Positions 25,638-34,869 of a stretch of DNA of 64,000 nt are shown piece after piece. The notes beneath the pieces are model-generated. The model saw nothing but the letters and a program-made list of their open reading frames with translations, had not been told where the DNA came from and made no database searches. The position numbers and the translations under genes were made by a program. The stretch's first letter is position 1; every line of letters starts with the position of its first letter. The stretch comes from Pseudomonas parasichuanensis (GTDB lineage: Bacteria; Pseudomonadota; Gammaproteobacteria; Pseudomonadales; Pseudomonadaceae): positions 1-64,000 of the forward strand of contig NZ_BQHO01000002.1 of the NCBI RefSeq assembly GCF_021601385.1, written 5' to 3'.

Positions 25638-26405
25638 TCAGGCACGCACGTAGCGTTGGCGCAGCAGGTCGCTGAAGGCGTCCACCAGCAGCACCAGCAC
25701 CAGCATGGCGATGATCACCGTGCTGGCCTGGGCCTCCTGGAACAGGCTCAGGGTGGTGTAGAGCATCTGCCCCAGGCCGCCTGCGCCGACGAAGCCCAGC
25801 ACGCTGGCCATGCGGATGTTGTTCTCCCAGCGGTACAGGCTGTACGCCAGCAACTGCGGCCACAGGTTGGGCAAGGTACCGAAGCAGAACGCCGCAACCT
25901 GGCTGCCGCCCTGCAGGCGGATCGCCGCCGCCGGTTCAGGCGGCGCATTCTCCAGCGCTTCGGCGAACAGGCGCCCGAGCACACCGGCGGTGTGCAGCGC
26001 CAAGGCCAGGGTGCCGGCATTGGGCCCCAGCCCTGCGGCCAACACCGTCAGCGCCGCCCACACCAGTTCAGGGATTGCCCGCAGCGCATTGAGCAGCAAC
26101 CGCGTCGCGCCCTGCAACGGCCAGCCGAAGCGGCCAGCGGCGGGCAGCGCCAGCAGCATGCCGAGGGCCATCGCCAGCAGAGTGCCCAACCCGGGCATGG
26201 CCAGGGTTTCCAAAGCGCCCCAACCCACCGCACGCAGATGCCCGGCAGTCAGGTCCGGGTGCAGGAAGCGCCCGGCGTACTCGCCCATCTGCGCCAGCCC
26301 GCCATTGCCGACCACGGCCTGCATGTCCAGCTCAAGGTAGGTGAACGAGGCCAGCACCGCGGCAACGATCGCCAGCAGCACCAGCAGGTTGATCGCCCGG
26401 TTCAT
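25638..26405 (-). CDS. ABC transporter permease, PhnE-like (second)
   Basis: A 255-residue inner-membrane permease with about 6 hydrophobic segments. The binding-protein-dependent transport (EAA) loop is near the C-terminus: [41 protein letters not shown]. It is homologous to the permease encoded just upstream, with which it overlaps by four bases (ATGA), so the importer probably uses a heterodimer of the two. The order binding protein - ATPase - permease - permease matches PhnDCEE-type systems. Selenium chemistry is inferred from the adjacent selD-selU. Confidence 0.87.
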   Translation of the reverse strand: MNRAINLLVLLAIVAAVLASFTYLELDMQAVVGNGGLAQMGEYAGRFLHPDLTAGHLRAVGWGALETLAMPGLGTLLAMALGMLLALPAAGRFGWPLQGATRLLLNALRAIPELVWAALTVLAAGLGPNAGTLALALHTAGVLGRLFAEALENAPPEPAAAIRLQGGSQVAAFCFGTLPNLWPQLLAYSLYRWENNIRMASVLGFVGAGGLGQMLYTTLSLFQEAQASTVIIAMLVLVLLVDAFSDLLRQRYVRA

Positions 26406-27229
26406 GCCAACCTCCCGCGCAGCAGGCGGCTGAGGATATCGGCGAGCGTCACCAGCGCCAGGAACGCCAGCAGCATGCTGGCCACCTCGGCGCCGGCGAA
26501 CATGCGCATCGACAGGTCGATCTGCTGCCCCAGGCCGCCGGCGCCGACGAAGCCCATCACCACCGAGGCGCGCACCGCGCACTCCCAGCGGTACACGGTG
26601 TACGACACCACCTCGGCCGCCGCGTTGGGCAGGATGCCGTAGCAGAAGGCCGCCAGCCGCCCGCTGCCGGCCTGCAGCAAGGCGTGGGCCGGGCGCTGGT
26701 CGACCGACTCGAAGATTTCCGCATAGACCTTGCCGAGCATGCCGCTGTAGGTGATGGCGATGGCCAGCACCCCGGCGGTCGGCCCCAGGCCCACGGCGCG
26801 CACGAACAACAGCGCCCAGACGATCTCCGGCACGCTGCGCAGGAACACCAGCAGCCCCCGCACCGGCAGGCGCAGGGTGCGCGACCAGCCGCCCGCCCTG
26901 CCTCCCCGGGACGCCGCGCGCAGCGACAGCGCGCGACTCGCCAGCAAGCTGGCCGGCATCGCCAGCAGCAGCGCCAGGGTCATGCCGGCGGTAGCCACGG
27001 CCAAGGTCTGCAACGTGGCCTGCCACAGCAGGCCGAGGAAGTCGCGGTCATGGGCCGGCGGCCAGAAGCCCGCGACGAAGCTTGCCATCTGCTGACGGTT
27101 TTCTGCCTGCAGCAACACGCCGGGGTTCAGTTCACTCAGTTGCAGCCCTGGCCACAGCAAAGCCAGGCACAGCAGCGTCACCAGCAGGCGCGGCAGCGCC
27201 GCCGGATCGCGGGCGTCAGTGTTCAGCAT
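26402..27229 (-). CDS. ABC transporter permease, PhnE-like (first)
   Basis: A 275-residue permease with about 6 hydrophobic segments and an EAA-type loop ([44 protein letters not shown]). The frame is open to 27337, but the ATG at 27229 overlaps the ATPase gene by 7 bases and gives a normal N-terminus. It is a paralogue of the next gene; the shared YRWE...[10 protein letters not shown] segment is the ATPase-contacting part. Part of the four-gene importer next to selD. Confidence 0.87.
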   Translation of the reverse strand: MLNTDARDPAALPRLLVTLLCLALLWPGLQLSELNPGVLLQAENRQQMASFVAGFWPPAHDRDFLGLLWQATLQTLAVATAGMTLALLLAMPASLLASRALSLRAASRGGRAGGWSRTLRLPVRGLLVFLRSVPEIVWALLFVRAVGLGPTAGVLAIAITYSGMLGKVYAEIFESVDQRPAHALLQAGSGRLAAFCYGILPNAAAEVVSYTVYRWECAVRASVVMGFVGAGGLGQQIDLSMRMFAGAEVASMLLAFLALVTLADILSRLLRGRLA

Positions 27230-28017
27230 CGCGGGATCTGCACGGTCAGGGTCGGGCCTGGCGTCACTGGCGAGGCCAGCTGTTCGTTGGCATAGAGCGC
27301 ATCGAGCAGGCCCTGAGTCACCGCCGTGGCTGGGCAATCGAAGGCCACCTGGCCCTCACGGATGCCCACCACTCGCGGGAAGTGCGCCAGCGCCAGCTCC
27401 ACGGCGTGCAGGCTGGCCACCAGCGTCACGCCCTTCGCCACGGCGTAGCGGTTGAGCAGTGCCAGGCTGTGGTCGGCCAATACCGGGTCCATCGCCGACA
27501 CCGGCTCGTCGGTCAGCAACACCTCCGGTTGCTGGTACAAGGCACGGGCAATGCCGACCCGCTGCAACTGGCCACCGGACAACTGCCCGCACTGCACGAA
27601 CAGCTTGTCCGCCAGGCCCAGCTCGGCCAGCACCTGGCGCACGCCAGGCACATCGCTCGGGTGCAACAGGTTGAGCAGGCCACGCAAGGTGCTCCATTGC
27701 CCCAGGCGCCCGGCTTGCACGGCCGTCACCACCCGCTGGCGGGGGGGCAGCGGTGGCGCCTGGTGCACCAGCGCCACCCGTGCGCGCAGGCGCTGGCGGG
27801 CGCCTGCCGACAGCGCCCAGGGTTGCGTTGCCAGCAGTTCCAGGTGCCCGGCGCTGGGTTGCACGGCCGTGGCCATCAAATGCAGCAGGCTGGACTTGCC
27901 CGCCCCGGACGGGCCGATGATCGCCACCCGTTCGCCCGTTTCGATACGCAGGTCGACCGCGTTCAGGGCCTGGACCTGGCCATGGCGCAGGCCGGCCCCT
28001 TGCAGACGGATACTCAC
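27223..28017 (-). CDS. ABC transporter ATP-binding protein, PhnC-like
   Basis: A 264-residue ATPase subunit. Walker A is GPSGAGKS (35-42), the signature motif LSGGQ (146-150), Walker B VLLTDE (166-171), with the switch His in LVASLHAVE. It is closest in type to phosphonate importers (PhnC). It overlaps both neighbours by a few bases, so the four genes are tightly coupled. It energises import of the ligand caught by the binding protein encoded just upstream. Confidence 0.9.
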   Translation of the reverse strand: MSIRLQGAGLRHGQVQALNAVDLRIETGERVAIIGPSGAGKSSLLHLMATAVQPSAGHLELLATQPWALSAGARQRLRARVALVHQAPPLPPRQRVVTAVQAGRLGQWSTLRGLLNLLHPSDVPGVRQVLAELGLADKLFVQCGQLSGGQLQRVGIARALYQQPEVLLTDEPVSAMDPVLADHSLALLNRYAVAKGVTLVASLHAVELALAHFPRVVGIREGQVAFDCPATAVTQGLLDALYANEQLASPVTPGPTLTVQIPRC

Positions 28018-28868
28018 TTGAGCAGGCCGGCCTCACGGGCGGCTTGCTCGGTGCCCTGGTAGTTCTCGGGCTTGGTCTCGATGAAGCGGCTGGCGGCCTG
28101 CAGGTCGAGGATCGCCTTCTGCTCCGGCTTGGCCGGGTCGAGGGCGAGAAAGGCCTGCTTGATCTTTTCCTTGAGCGCCGGGTCCATGTTGCCGCGCACG
28201 GTCCAGTTGTAGTCGTAGTAGGTCGGGGTAGTGGCGAACACTTTCACCTTGCTGGTATCGACCTTGCCGGCATCCACCAGCTTCTGCCACACGCTGGCGT
28301 TGAGCACGCCGCCGTCGACCTTGCCGGCCGCTACCCAGGCCACGGTGGCGTCGTGGGCACCGGAGTAGGCGACGCGGCTGAAGTAGTCCTCCGGCTTGAT
28401 GTTGTCTTCTTTCAACATGAAGTAGCGCGGCATCAGGCTGCCGGAGGTGGACGAGATGGAGCCGAAGGCGAAGGTCTTGCCCTTGAGGTCCTTCAGGCTC
28501 TTCACGTCGGGGTTGGCGGTGATGAACTTGCTGGTGAACTGGGCGTCCTGTTCACGCTGCACCAGCGGGGTGGCGGCCGGGTCCTTCAGGTGCACCTGAA
28601 CGAAGGTGAAGCCGCCCAGCCAGGCCAGGTCCAGGCGGTTGCTGGCCAGCGACTCGACCACCGCCGGGTAGTCGGCGACCGGGACGAACTGCACCTTCAT
28701 CCCCAGCTGCTTCTCCAGGTACTCGCCCAGTGGCTTGAACTTGCGCAGCAGTTCGGTCGGCGCTTCATCGGGGATGGCGCTGACCCGCAGTACATCGGCA
28801 GCCTGGGCAACGATGGCGCAGCAGGACAGCACGAGGCCGGCAGCGAGTGCCAGAGGGCGTTTGAGCAT
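28014..28868 (-). CDS. Periplasmic binding protein, PhnD-like; putative selenium-oxyanion importer
   Basis: A 284-residue secreted binding protein with a signal peptide (about 1-23, cleavage AQA) and a PhnD-type two-lobed fold ([29 protein letters not shown]... [11 protein letters not shown]... [16 protein letters not shown]). The subfamily found beside selD is annotated in protein family databases as a putative selenate-importing binding protein; the resemblance and the position here support that. Phosphonate or phosphite import is the alternative, but no phosphonate-degrading genes are in the window. It is divergent from selD, with repeat DNA between. Confidence 0.85.
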   Translation of the reverse strand: MLKRPLALAAGLVLSCCAIVAQAADVLRVSAIPDEAPTELLRKFKPLGEYLEKQLGMKVQFVPVADYPAVVESLASNRLDLAWLGGFTFVQVHLKDPAATPLVQREQDAQFTSKFITANPDVKSLKDLKGKTFAFGSISSTSGSLMPRYFMLKEDNIKPEDYFSRVAYSGAHDATVAWVAAGKVDGGVLNASVWQKLVDAGKVDTSKVKVFATTPTYYDYNWTVRGNMDPALKEKIKQAFLALDPAKPEQKAILDLQAASRFIETKPENYQGTEQAAREAGLLK

Positions 28869-28889
28869 GGGGGTTCTCCGAATTTGAAA

Positions 28890-28972
28890 GCAGCTTCAAG
28901 CTGCGAGCGCCAAGCGGCAAGATGAAAGCAAGGCAGCGTGCCGACAGCTTCGACTTGCAGCTTGAGGCTACA
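28890..28972. repeat. Inverted repeats between the importer and selD
   Basis: GCAGCTTCAAGCTGC (from about 28891) is a palindrome except for its centre, and related bases return as CTTGCAGCTTGAGGC near 28955. This kind of AGCTTCAAGCTGC repeat recurs in P. putida genomes. It lies just upstream of both divergent operons. Confidence 0.65.
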
Positions 28973-29006
28973 AAGTTGCAGCTGTGTCGAGGAATTATAA
29001 GAGCCG

Positions 29007-29034
29007 CTGGCGCAAAGGCCAGCTTTGCTACAAT
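29007..29034 (+). promoter_or_regulatory. Likely selD promoter
   Basis: TGCTACAAT at 29026-29034 is an extended -10 (TG-N-TACAAT). The -35 is weak (CTGGCG at 29007-29012, 16-base spacer). It lies about 28 bases before the selD ATG. Confidence 0.5.
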
Positions 29035-29061
29035 CGCGCCACTATTTGTGCAGAGGTGCGT

Positions 29062-30096
29062 ATGAGCGAGCCGATTCGTCTGACCCAGTACAGCCACGGC
29101 GCCGGTTGTGGCTGCAAGATCTCCCCCAAGGTGCTGGATGTGATCCTCGCCGAGAGCGGCACCCAGGCCCTGGACCCGAAACTGTGGGTCGGCAACGCCT
29201 CGCGCGACGACGCCGCCGTGTACGCCCTGGATGAAGAACGCGGCGTGGTCTCGACCACCGACTTCTTCATGCCCATCGTCGACGACCCCTACGACTTCGG
29301 GCGCATCGCCGCCACCAACGCCATCAGCGACATCTACGCCATGGGCGGCGACCCGCTGATGGCCATCGCCATCCTCGGCTGGCCGGTCAATGTGCTGCCG
29401 CCGGAAGTGGCCCGCGAAGTCATCCGTGGTGGCCGCGCCGTATGCGCCGAAGCCGGCATCCCGCTGGCCGGCGGCCACTCCATCGACGCCCCCGAGCCGA
29501 TCTTCGGCCTGGCCGTCACCGGTGTGGTGAGCAAGCGCCACCTAAAGCGCAACGACACCGCCAGCGTGGGCTGCCGCCTGTACCTGACCAAGCCGCTGGG
29601 CATCGGCATCCTCACCACGGCCGAGAAAAAAGCCAAGCTGCGCGACGAAGACCGTGGCCTGGCCCGCGACTGGATGTGCACCCTCAACACCCCGGGCAGC
29701 CGCTTCGGCAAGCTCGACGGCGTCAAGGCCATGACCGACGTCACCGGCTTCGGCCTGCTCGGCCACCTGGTCGAAGTCGCCGAAGGCAGTAAGCTCACCG
29801 CACGCCTGCAGTTCGCCGCCGTGCCACGCCTGCCCAGCGTCGACCACTACCTGGCCGAAGGCTGCATCCCCGGCGGCACGCTGCGTAACTACGAAAGCTA
29901 CGGGCACAAGATCGGCGCCCTGACCGACGACCAGAAACACCTGCTGTGCGACCCGCAGACCAGTGGAGGCCTGCTGGTGGCGGTCAGCCCTGAAGGCGAA
30001 GCCGAGTTCCTGGCCGTGGCTGGCGAACTGAACCTCGCACTGGCACCCATCGGTGAACTGGTGGAGCGACAGAGCCACGCAGTCGAGGTGATCTGA
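29062..30096 (+). CDS. selD: Selenide, water dikinase (selenophosphate synthetase)
   Basis: A 344-residue SelD that makes selenophosphate from selenide and ATP, the selenium donor for selenocysteine and selenouridine. The active-site motif is [10 protein letters not shown], with Cys 16 and Lys 19 at the places of the catalytic Cys/Lys; it is the Cys form and not a selenocysteine form. DDAAVYALD and the Asp-rich [16 protein letters not shown] bind Mg-ATP, and [13 protein letters not shown] is conserved. The ATG at 29062 follows AGAGGTG. The TGA overlaps the selU start. Confidence 0.96.
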   Translation: MSEPIRLTQYSHGAGCGCKISPKVLDVILAESGTQALDPKLWVGNASRDDAAVYALDEERGVVSTTDFFMPIVDDPYDFGRIAATNAISDIYAMGGDPLMAIAILGWPVNVLPPEVAREVIRGGRAVCAEAGIPLAGGHSIDAPEPIFGLAVTGVVSKRHLKRNDTASVGCRLYLTKPLGIGILTTAEKKAKLRDEDRGLARDWMCTLNTPGSRFGKLDGVKAMTDVTGFGLLGHLVEVAEGSKLTARLQFAAVPRLPSVDHYLAEGCIPGGTLRNYESYGHKIGALTDDQKHLLCDPQTSGGLLVAVSPEGEAEFLAVAGELNLALAPIGELVERQSHAVEVI

Positions 30097-31208
30097 TGCG
30101 CCCCGACTGCACCCACCTGAAACAGCTGTTCCTCGACAACGTGCCGATGATGGACATGCGCGCCCCCGTCGAATTCAACAAAGGCGCCTTCCCCGGCGTG
30201 GTCAACCTGCCGCTGATGACCGACCAGGAGCGGCAGAAGGTCGGCACCTGCTACAAGCAGCAGGGCCAGGCCGCCGCCATCGCCCTTGGCCACCAGTTGG
30301 TCAACGGCGCGGTGAAAGCGCAACGCCTGGAAGCCTGGGCGGCGTTCGCCCAGGCCCACCCCGACGGCTACCTGTATTGCTTCCGTGGCGGCCTGCGCTC
30401 GCAGATCGTCCAGGGCTGGCTCAAGGAAGCCGGCATCCAGTACCCCAAAGTGGTCGGTGGCTACAAGGCCATGCGCACCCTGCTGCTGGAAACCACCCAG
30501 CAGGCAGTCGCGCAGTGCGACTTCGTGCTGCTGGGCGGCCTCACCGGCACCGGCAAGACCGACGTGCTGCACCAGCTGGACAACGTGCTGGACCTGGAAG
30601 GCCATGCCAACCACCGCGGCTCCAGCTTTGGCAAGCGCGCCACCGCGCAACCGGCGCAGATCGACTTCGAGAACGCACTGGGCATCGATGTGTTGAAAAA
30701 GCGCGACCGGGGCATCGAGCAGTTCGTACTGGAAGACGAGGGCCGGATCGTGGGCAGCTGCACGGTGCCACTGGAGCTCTACCAAGGCATGCAGCAGTAC
30801 CCGCTGGTGTGGCTGGAGGACAGTTTCGACAGCCGCGTGGAACGCATCCTGCGTGATTACGTGACCAACCTGTGTGCCGAATTCGTAGCCGTGCATGGTG
30901 AAGAAGATGGCCGCAGGCTGTACGCCGAGCGCTTGCGCCAGAGCATGGCCAATATCCACAAACGCTTGGGCGGCGAGCGGTTCCAGCGGTTGTCCGAACT
31001 GCTCGGCCAGGCCCTCGACGAGCAGTTGCGCAGCGGGGATGTGAGCCTGCACCGAGGCTGGATCGAAGGGTTGCTCAAGGAATACTACGACCCGATGTAC
31101 GCCTACCAGCGCGACGCCAAGGCCGGGCGCATCGAATTTGCCGGGGATGCGCGGGAGGTGCGCGAGTACCTCAAGGCCCGGGCCCGGCGCACAGCACGTA
31201 TCGCCTGA
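30096..31208 (+). CDS. selU: tRNA 2-selenouridine synthase (SelU/MnmH)
   Basis: A 370-residue enzyme that replaces the sulfur of 2-thiouridine at tRNA wobble position 34 with selenium, using selenophosphate. An N-terminal rhodanese domain carries Cys 95 in YCFRGGLRS; a P-loop domain follows, with GLTGTGKT (148-155) and NHRGSSFGK. Overlap with selD (TGATG) places both steps in one operon. No selA or selB is in the window, so this locus shows the selenouridine branch only. Confidence 0.95.
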   Translation: MRPDCTHLKQLFLDNVPMMDMRAPVEFNKGAFPGVVNLPLMTDQERQKVGTCYKQQGQAAAIALGHQLVNGAVKAQRLEAWAAFAQAHPDGYLYCFRGGLRSQIVQGWLKEAGIQYPKVVGGYKAMRTLLLETTQQAVAQCDFVLLGGLTGTGKTDVLHQLDNVLDLEGHANHRGSSFGKRATAQPAQIDFENALGIDVLKKRDRGIEQFVLEDEGRIVGSCTVPLELYQGMQQYPLVWLEDSFDSRVERILRDYVTNLCAEFVAVHGEEDGRRLYAERLRQSMANIHKRLGGERFQRLSELLGQALDEQLRSGDVSLHRGWIEGLLKEYYDPMYAYQRDAKAGRIEFAGDAREVREYLKARARRTARIA

Positions 31209-31219
31209 AGCACGGGGCA

Positions 31220-31636
31220 TCAGTGGTTGTAGAGTTTGAATTGACGATCAATCCAGATCTCATGGAACACCCGGCCACTGCGATAGCCGACCATCGCCAC
31301 CAGGTCATGAGCCCTGAACGCCAGCAGTCGAACATCCTCGGTGAGGAATGACGGCAGCGTAGCCTTGATGCTGCCATGGGCGATGGTCTCGGTTCCGTAG
31401 CCGTGCCGGTGCAACTGCCGAATGTCCCGCCAGGTGCGCTGGCTGATCTGGCGCAGCCTCTGCAGCATCTTGGCGCGCTCCAGTTGCTGGCAATCCTCGA
31501 TGCACCAACCCGGTTGCAGGTATTCCAACGAGAATACCGGGGGCTTCAATTCGGAATCATCGGCGTCGGCAGCGACCTGCCGCGCTTTGATCTGGGCGCT
31601 GTGTGCGTCTCGGTCCTTGATCCGCTTGCGTGCCAT
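31220..31636 (-). CDS. Candidate toxin partner of the Panacea-domain protein
   Basis: A 138-residue protein. The first 30 residues are basic and charged; the rest has a conserved-looking pattern: FSLEYLQPGWCIEDC, a helix with QRTWRDIRQLHRHGYGTETI, IKATLPSFLTEDVRLLAFR, and the end GYRSGRVFHEIWIDRQFKLYNH. The final strands with Arg/His/Asp recall compact RNase-type toxins (RelE/HigB-like), but I cannot confirm a fold. Its start lies 3 bases after the stop of the Panacea gene, the usual antitoxin-first layout. No toxicity is known for this protein; the role is inferred. Confidence 0.7.
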   Translation of the reverse strand: MARKRIKDRDAHSAQIKARQVAADADDSELKPPVFSLEYLQPGWCIEDCQQLERAKMLQRLRQISQRTWRDIRQLHRHGYGTETIAHGSIKATLPSFLTEDVRLLAFRAHDLVAMVGYRSGRVFHEIWIDRQFKLYNH

Positions 31637-31639
31637 GGT

Positions 31640-32080
31640 TCAGTTCACCAGGTGGCTCCTGAAATAACGCTCCATCTCGTGCCGAGGTATTTCCCGGCTG
31701 AACGCGCCCTCCTGATAGTTGTCCCGCCAAGGGTCTTCCTCGTGGGTCAACTGGCGAAGCTTCCAGGCGGAATACTGGCCATACACTTCGAACACCTCTG
31801 CGATCAGCCGCGACTGCTCACGGGAGAACATCGTGGGTTCGAACAGAGCCGGAGCGGGGATGGGGTTGGAACCATGCTGGCTGAAACAGCGATACAGTTC
31901 AGGCACTACCGGGCCATGCATCCAGGCTTCGATACGGTCCTCGAACAACGGCTTGCCCAGCAGCGCCAGGCTGAAACCCTGGGCGTAATAGACCAGCTTC
32001 TGTAGCTTGAGATTGGAGATTTCGCCGGCCTCACCTTCCAGCGTGAGGAAGTGGTTGGCGACATCGATGCTGACAGGCAT
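31640..32080 (-). CDS. Panacea-domain (DUF4065/SocA-like) antitoxin candidate
   Basis: A 146-residue protein that is almost entirely a Panacea (formerly DUF4065) domain: VANHFLTLEGEAGEISNLKLQKLVYYAQGFSLALLGKPLFED, AWMHGPVVPELYRCF, and LRQLTHEEDPWR are the family landmarks. Such domains neutralise many unrelated toxins and are related to the proteolytic adaptor SocA. GGGAGGG lies 5 bases before the ATG at 32080. The frame is open to 32146 without support. With the next gene (3-base gap) it forms a probable toxin-antitoxin operon. Confidence 0.88.
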   Translation of the reverse strand: MPVSIDVANHFLTLEGEAGEISNLKLQKLVYYAQGFSLALLGKPLFEDRIEAWMHGPVVPELYRCFSQHGSNPIPAPALFEPTMFSREQSRLIAEVFEVYGQYSAWKLRQLTHEEDPWRDNYQEGAFSREIPRHEMERYFRSHLVN

Positions 32081-32211
32081 GGTGCCCTCCCGTGGGCTGA
32101 TGAGCAATTTCGACAGGGCAATCCTTGCCCTGCCGAGGCTGTACAAAAATACAGCTCACAGGGCGCAGAGGAAACCCGCACAAGGGGCCCAATCTGTAAG
32201 CTGATGCTGCA

Positions 32212-32598
32212 TCACTGCCCCGGGCTGAGCACCCGTTCCAGCTCCGCCGCGCGGTCCTTGCTCATGTCCATCAAGCACATCGCCCCTTCGATGCGGTACA
32301 GGCTGCCGCTGCTCAAGGTGCCGTGGAACGCGCAGTTGCCGTCGCGGTACTTGATCCAGCTGCGCTGCACCTCGCGCAGGTCTTTCTGCTGCTGGCCCTC
32401 GAGCTTGGCCATCAGTTGCTTGTAGACCCGGTTCAGGCGCTCATCCTGCAGTTTGGTCTCGGCCTGGATGCAGGCGCTCATGGCCACGGTACTGGAAGCC
32501 TTGTCCATGCACTGGGTGTAGCTGGACGAGTAGTCTTCGGCCTGGGCCGCAGTGATGGCCAGCAGGGTGCTGCCGGCGAGCAGATAACGCTTGAGCAT
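32212..32598 (-). CDS. LprI-like (DUF1311) periplasmic protein
   Basis: A 128-residue secreted protein with a signal peptide (about 1-20, cleavage AQA) and the LprI fold: QCMDKASSTVAMSACIQAETKLQDERLNRVYKQL, then LREVQRSWIKYRDGNCAF and MCLMDM. Four Cys should form two disulphides. Some relatives inhibit lysozyme (the Mycobacterium LprI), but many have no known role. AAAGGA lies 7 bases before the ATG at 32598; the frame opens 10 codons earlier without support. Confidence 0.85.
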   Translation of the reverse strand: MLKRYLLAGSTLLAITAAQAEDYSSSYTQCMDKASSTVAMSACIQAETKLQDERLNRVYKQLMAKLEGQQQKDLREVQRSWIKYRDGNCAFHGTLSSGSLYRIEGAMCLMDMSKDRAAELERVLSPGQ

Positions 32599-32631
32599 GG
32601 GTAATCCTTTCACGGGTAATCGGCGCACAGC

Positions 32632-33552
32632 CTAGCACTCGGCCAACGCTGTGGCCGTACACAAAGTCTGAAGTTGCCTGCGCAGCCAACGGTGCCCGGC
32701 ATCCCCCTCGCGGCGCGAATGCCAGGCCTGGCAGAAGGTGAATGGCGCAATCGCCAGCGGTGGCGGGAACTGGCGCAAGGCAGGGTCCAGGCGGGCGCCC
32801 ACCAGGCTGCGGCGGGCCACCGTCAGCACCAGATCGGTACCGGCGAGCACCCCTTGGGCAGCCCCCCAATGAGGCAGGGTAAGGGCGATGCGACGACGCG
32901 CACCGAGTGCGCCAAGGGCCAGGTCGATTTCGTTGTCGATCCCCGGGCGCACCGCCACCAGCACATGGGGCCGGGCCAGCCACTGGGCAAAGTCCAGCCC
33001 GCCGCGCGGCGGCAACGTGCCACGGTCGGCCAGGCAGACGAACGACTCCTCGAACAGCACCTGCTCGCAGACCTCGGCTGGCAACTCGGGAAATACGCCC
33101 AGCGCCAGGTCGGTCTCACCATCGATCAGTTGCCCGAGCATCGCCTCGCGGCTGCCCTGGGACACCACCAGGTCGATGCCCGGCGCCTGCTCGCGCAACA
33201 GCCGCATCAACGCCGGCAGCACCACCCGCGCGCCGTAGTCCGACATCGCCAGGCGGAAGGTGCGGCGCGCACGGCCCGGCTCAAAGCCAGGGCTGCCGAG
33301 CAGGCCATCGAGCTGTTGCAGCGCCTGCTGCAAAGGCTCGCGCAGGGCTTCGGCACGGGCACTCAGTTGTAACCCGCCGCCCCGACGGACCAGCAACGGG
33401 TCGGCGAAAATCTCGCGTAGCTGGGCCAGCGCGTGGCTGACCGCCGGTTGGCTGCGGTGCAGGCGCAGGGCAGCACGCGAAACGTGCTGTTCGCTGAGCA
33501 GGGCGTGCAGGGTGAGCAGCAGGTTGAGGTCGATGCGGCGCAAATCATCCAT
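32632..33552 (-). CDS. LysR-family transcriptional regulator
   Basis: A 306-residue LTTR. The N-terminal winged helix (about 1-62) has DLNLLLTLHALLSEQHVSRAALRLHRSQPAVSHALAQLR, the typical pattern. The effector-binding domain starts near 90 (RTFRLAMSDYG), then a second lobe. It is divergent from a small transporter gene, and the 91-base gap holds TTCGAA/ATTCGAAT/ATTCAAAT half-sites, so it very likely controls that gene and itself. Effector unknown. Confidence 0.92.
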   Translation of the reverse strand: MDDLRRIDLNLLLTLHALLSEQHVSRAALRLHRSQPAVSHALAQLREIFADPLLVRRGGGLQLSARAEALREPLQQALQQLDGLLGSPGFEPGRARRTFRLAMSDYGARVVLPALMRLLREQAPGIDLVVSQGSREAMLGQLIDGETDLALGVFPELPAEVCEQVLFEESFVCLADRGTLPPRGGLDFAQWLARPHVLVAVRPGIDNEIDLALGALGARRRIALTLPHWGAAQGVLAGTDLVLTVARRSLVGARLDPALRQFPPPLAIAPFTFCQAWHSRREGDAGHRWLRRQLQTLCTATALAEC

Positions 33553-33569
33553 GGTGCGAATACAGCCTG

Positions 33570-33607
33570 TTCGAAATTCGAATTTCCATCATTCAAATGC
33601 ATATTCG
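33570..33607. promoter_or_regulatory. Candidate LysR binding region
   Basis: TTCGAA (33570-33575), ATTCGAAT (33576-33583), ATTCAAAT (33591-33598) and ATTCG (33603-33607) lie in the gap between divergent lysR and transporter genes. Several T-N11-A arrangements are possible. The DNA is far more AT-rich than the coding sequence around it. Confidence 0.5.
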
Positions 33608-33643
33608 AGACTGGGGCCAGGTTTTCGTAAAGGAGTAGACACC

Positions 33644-34111
33644 ATGCCCAACAGTCTTTTTGCCGCCCTGCCCTTGCTGATCGCCCTGCTCGCGGGGGCC
33701 GCCGTGCCGTTTCAGGCCGGCAGCAATGCAGCCCTCGGGCGCTTGCTGGGGCACCCTTTGTGGGCCGCTGGGGTGTCGTTGCTGGTCAGCCTGCTGATGC
33801 TGGTACCCGCCCTGCTGCTGATGCGGGCGCCGCTGCCGCAGTTGCAGAACCTCGCCCAGGCCCCGTGGTGGGCATGGTTCGGTGGGGTTGCCGGGGTGCT
33901 CTACATCACCGCCGCGCTGGTACTCACGCCACGCCTTGGCGCTGCCGGGTTCATCGTCTGCGTGGTGGCCGGGCAAGTGCTGTCGTCGCTGTTGATCGAC
34001 CAGTTCGGGCTGATGGGGTTGCCGGAACGGCCGGTCAACCTGTTGCGCCTGGCGGGGGTGGGGATGATCGTGGCGGGGATGCTGGTGGTGCAGTGGGGGA
34101 CGGTGCGTTGA
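33644..34111 (+). CDS. DMT-type small transporter (DUF606/YdcZ family)
   Basis: A 155-residue integral membrane protein with about five hydrophobic segments: ALLAGAAVPFQAGSNAALGRLLG and GAAGFIVCVVAGQVLSSLLIDQFGL are family landmarks of half-size DMT transporters. They probably work as dimers; the substrate is unknown. AAGGAG lies 8 bases before the ATG at 33644. The longer open frame from 33260 overlaps the lysR gene and is not used. It is followed by a long REP array. Confidence 0.88.
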   Translation: MPNSLFAALPLLIALLAGAAVPFQAGSNAALGRLLGHPLWAAGVSLLVSLLMLVPALLLMRAPLPQLQNLAQAPWWAWFGGVAGVLYITAALVLTPRLGAAGFIVCVVAGQVLSSLLIDQFGLMGLPERPVNLLRLAGVGMIVAGMLVVQWGTVR

Positions 34112-34133
34112 ATCGCGGGGCTTGCACAGGCGT

Positions 34134-34250
34134 TGTAGGAGCGGCCTTGCGCCGCGAAAGGGCTGCGAAGCGGCCCCAGGATCTGAGCCACACCACAAGA
34201 TTGCCGGGGCTGCTATGCAGCCCTTTCGCGGCACAAGGCCGCTCCTACAG
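34134..34250. repeat. REP element pair (GTAGGAGCGGCCTTGCGCCGCG type)
   Basis: TGTAGGAGCGGCCTTGCGCC (34134-34153) is matched in inverse orientation ending CGGCACAAGGCCGCTCCTAC at 34249, with inner GCGGCCCC and GGGGCTGC arms. It fills the gap between convergent genes. Confidence 0.95.
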
Positions 34251-34275
34251 GGATCGCACATTCCCTTTCATAGGT

Positions 34276-34824
34276 TCAAAAGGCCTGCGGTAGCTCGGGC
34301 GGCATGAGCACCTTGTGCGCTTCGAACTGCAGCTCGGGCATCTGCGTGGCGTAACAGAACGTTGCCCCAAGCGCCGCCATCAACGCCACATCCAGCCAGC
34401 GCCAGCCCGGCACGTCCGCTGCGGACTTCGCCTTCCAGCACCACCATGCCTGCCCTAGGGTAAAGACCAGGATGGCCAGCAGCCACAAGTAAAACCCGGC
34501 ACCAAACCCGCTGAGGTCGTGGAAGGCATAGCTTTGGTTATCCGGCAGCCGTTCGACCGCGAAACTGCTGGCCGCCAGGTACAGCGCCAGCAGGCCGCAC
34601 GCCAGCGCCAGCCTGCGGAACCGGCGATGGGCAAGGACCGCCAAGGCCAGCAAGGGGTTGGCAAACCACTGGTACAACCCGAAGGGGATCCCCCACGGCC
34701 CGTACAGCAGCATCTGCAACGCCGGCAAATGCCGCCCGGCACCGGTCAAGGCACCGTCGAACGCCAGGCTCAGCAGGTACAGGGCCAGGCTTGTGGTCAG
34801 GTAAAAAGCGGGCAAGTAAGGCAC
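34276..34824 (-). CDS. Conserved membrane protein, tandem paralogue A
   Basis: A 182-residue membrane protein with about five hydrophobic segments, unrecognised. It is clearly related to the next gene: both have LPAFY near the start, the shared FGLYQWFANPLL segment, ERLPDN, and the ending with TQMP. Its start would be GTG at 34824; a TTG at 34815 is also possible and aligns with the paralogue. The pair points to a duplicated inner-membrane function. Confidence 0.78.
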   Translation of the reverse strand: MPYLPAFYLTTSLALYLLSLAFDGALTGAGRHLPALQMLLYGPWGIPFGLYQWFANPLLALAVLAHRRFRRLALACGLLALYLAASSFAVERLPDNQSYAFHDLSGFGAGFYLWLLAILVFTLGQAWWCWKAKSAADVPGWRWLDVALMAALGATFCYATQMPELQFEAHKVLMPPELPQAF

Positions 34825-34869
34825 CTGGTGGCAGCGGGACGAAGTGCGACCTTAACCCAGCCCTCGGCG

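Noticed and set aside
28014-28868. Phosphonate uptake system (PhnD) in the strict sense
   Set aside because: No phosphonate lyase or hydrolase genes nearby, and the shared upstream region with selD favours selenium. Kept as an alternative only.
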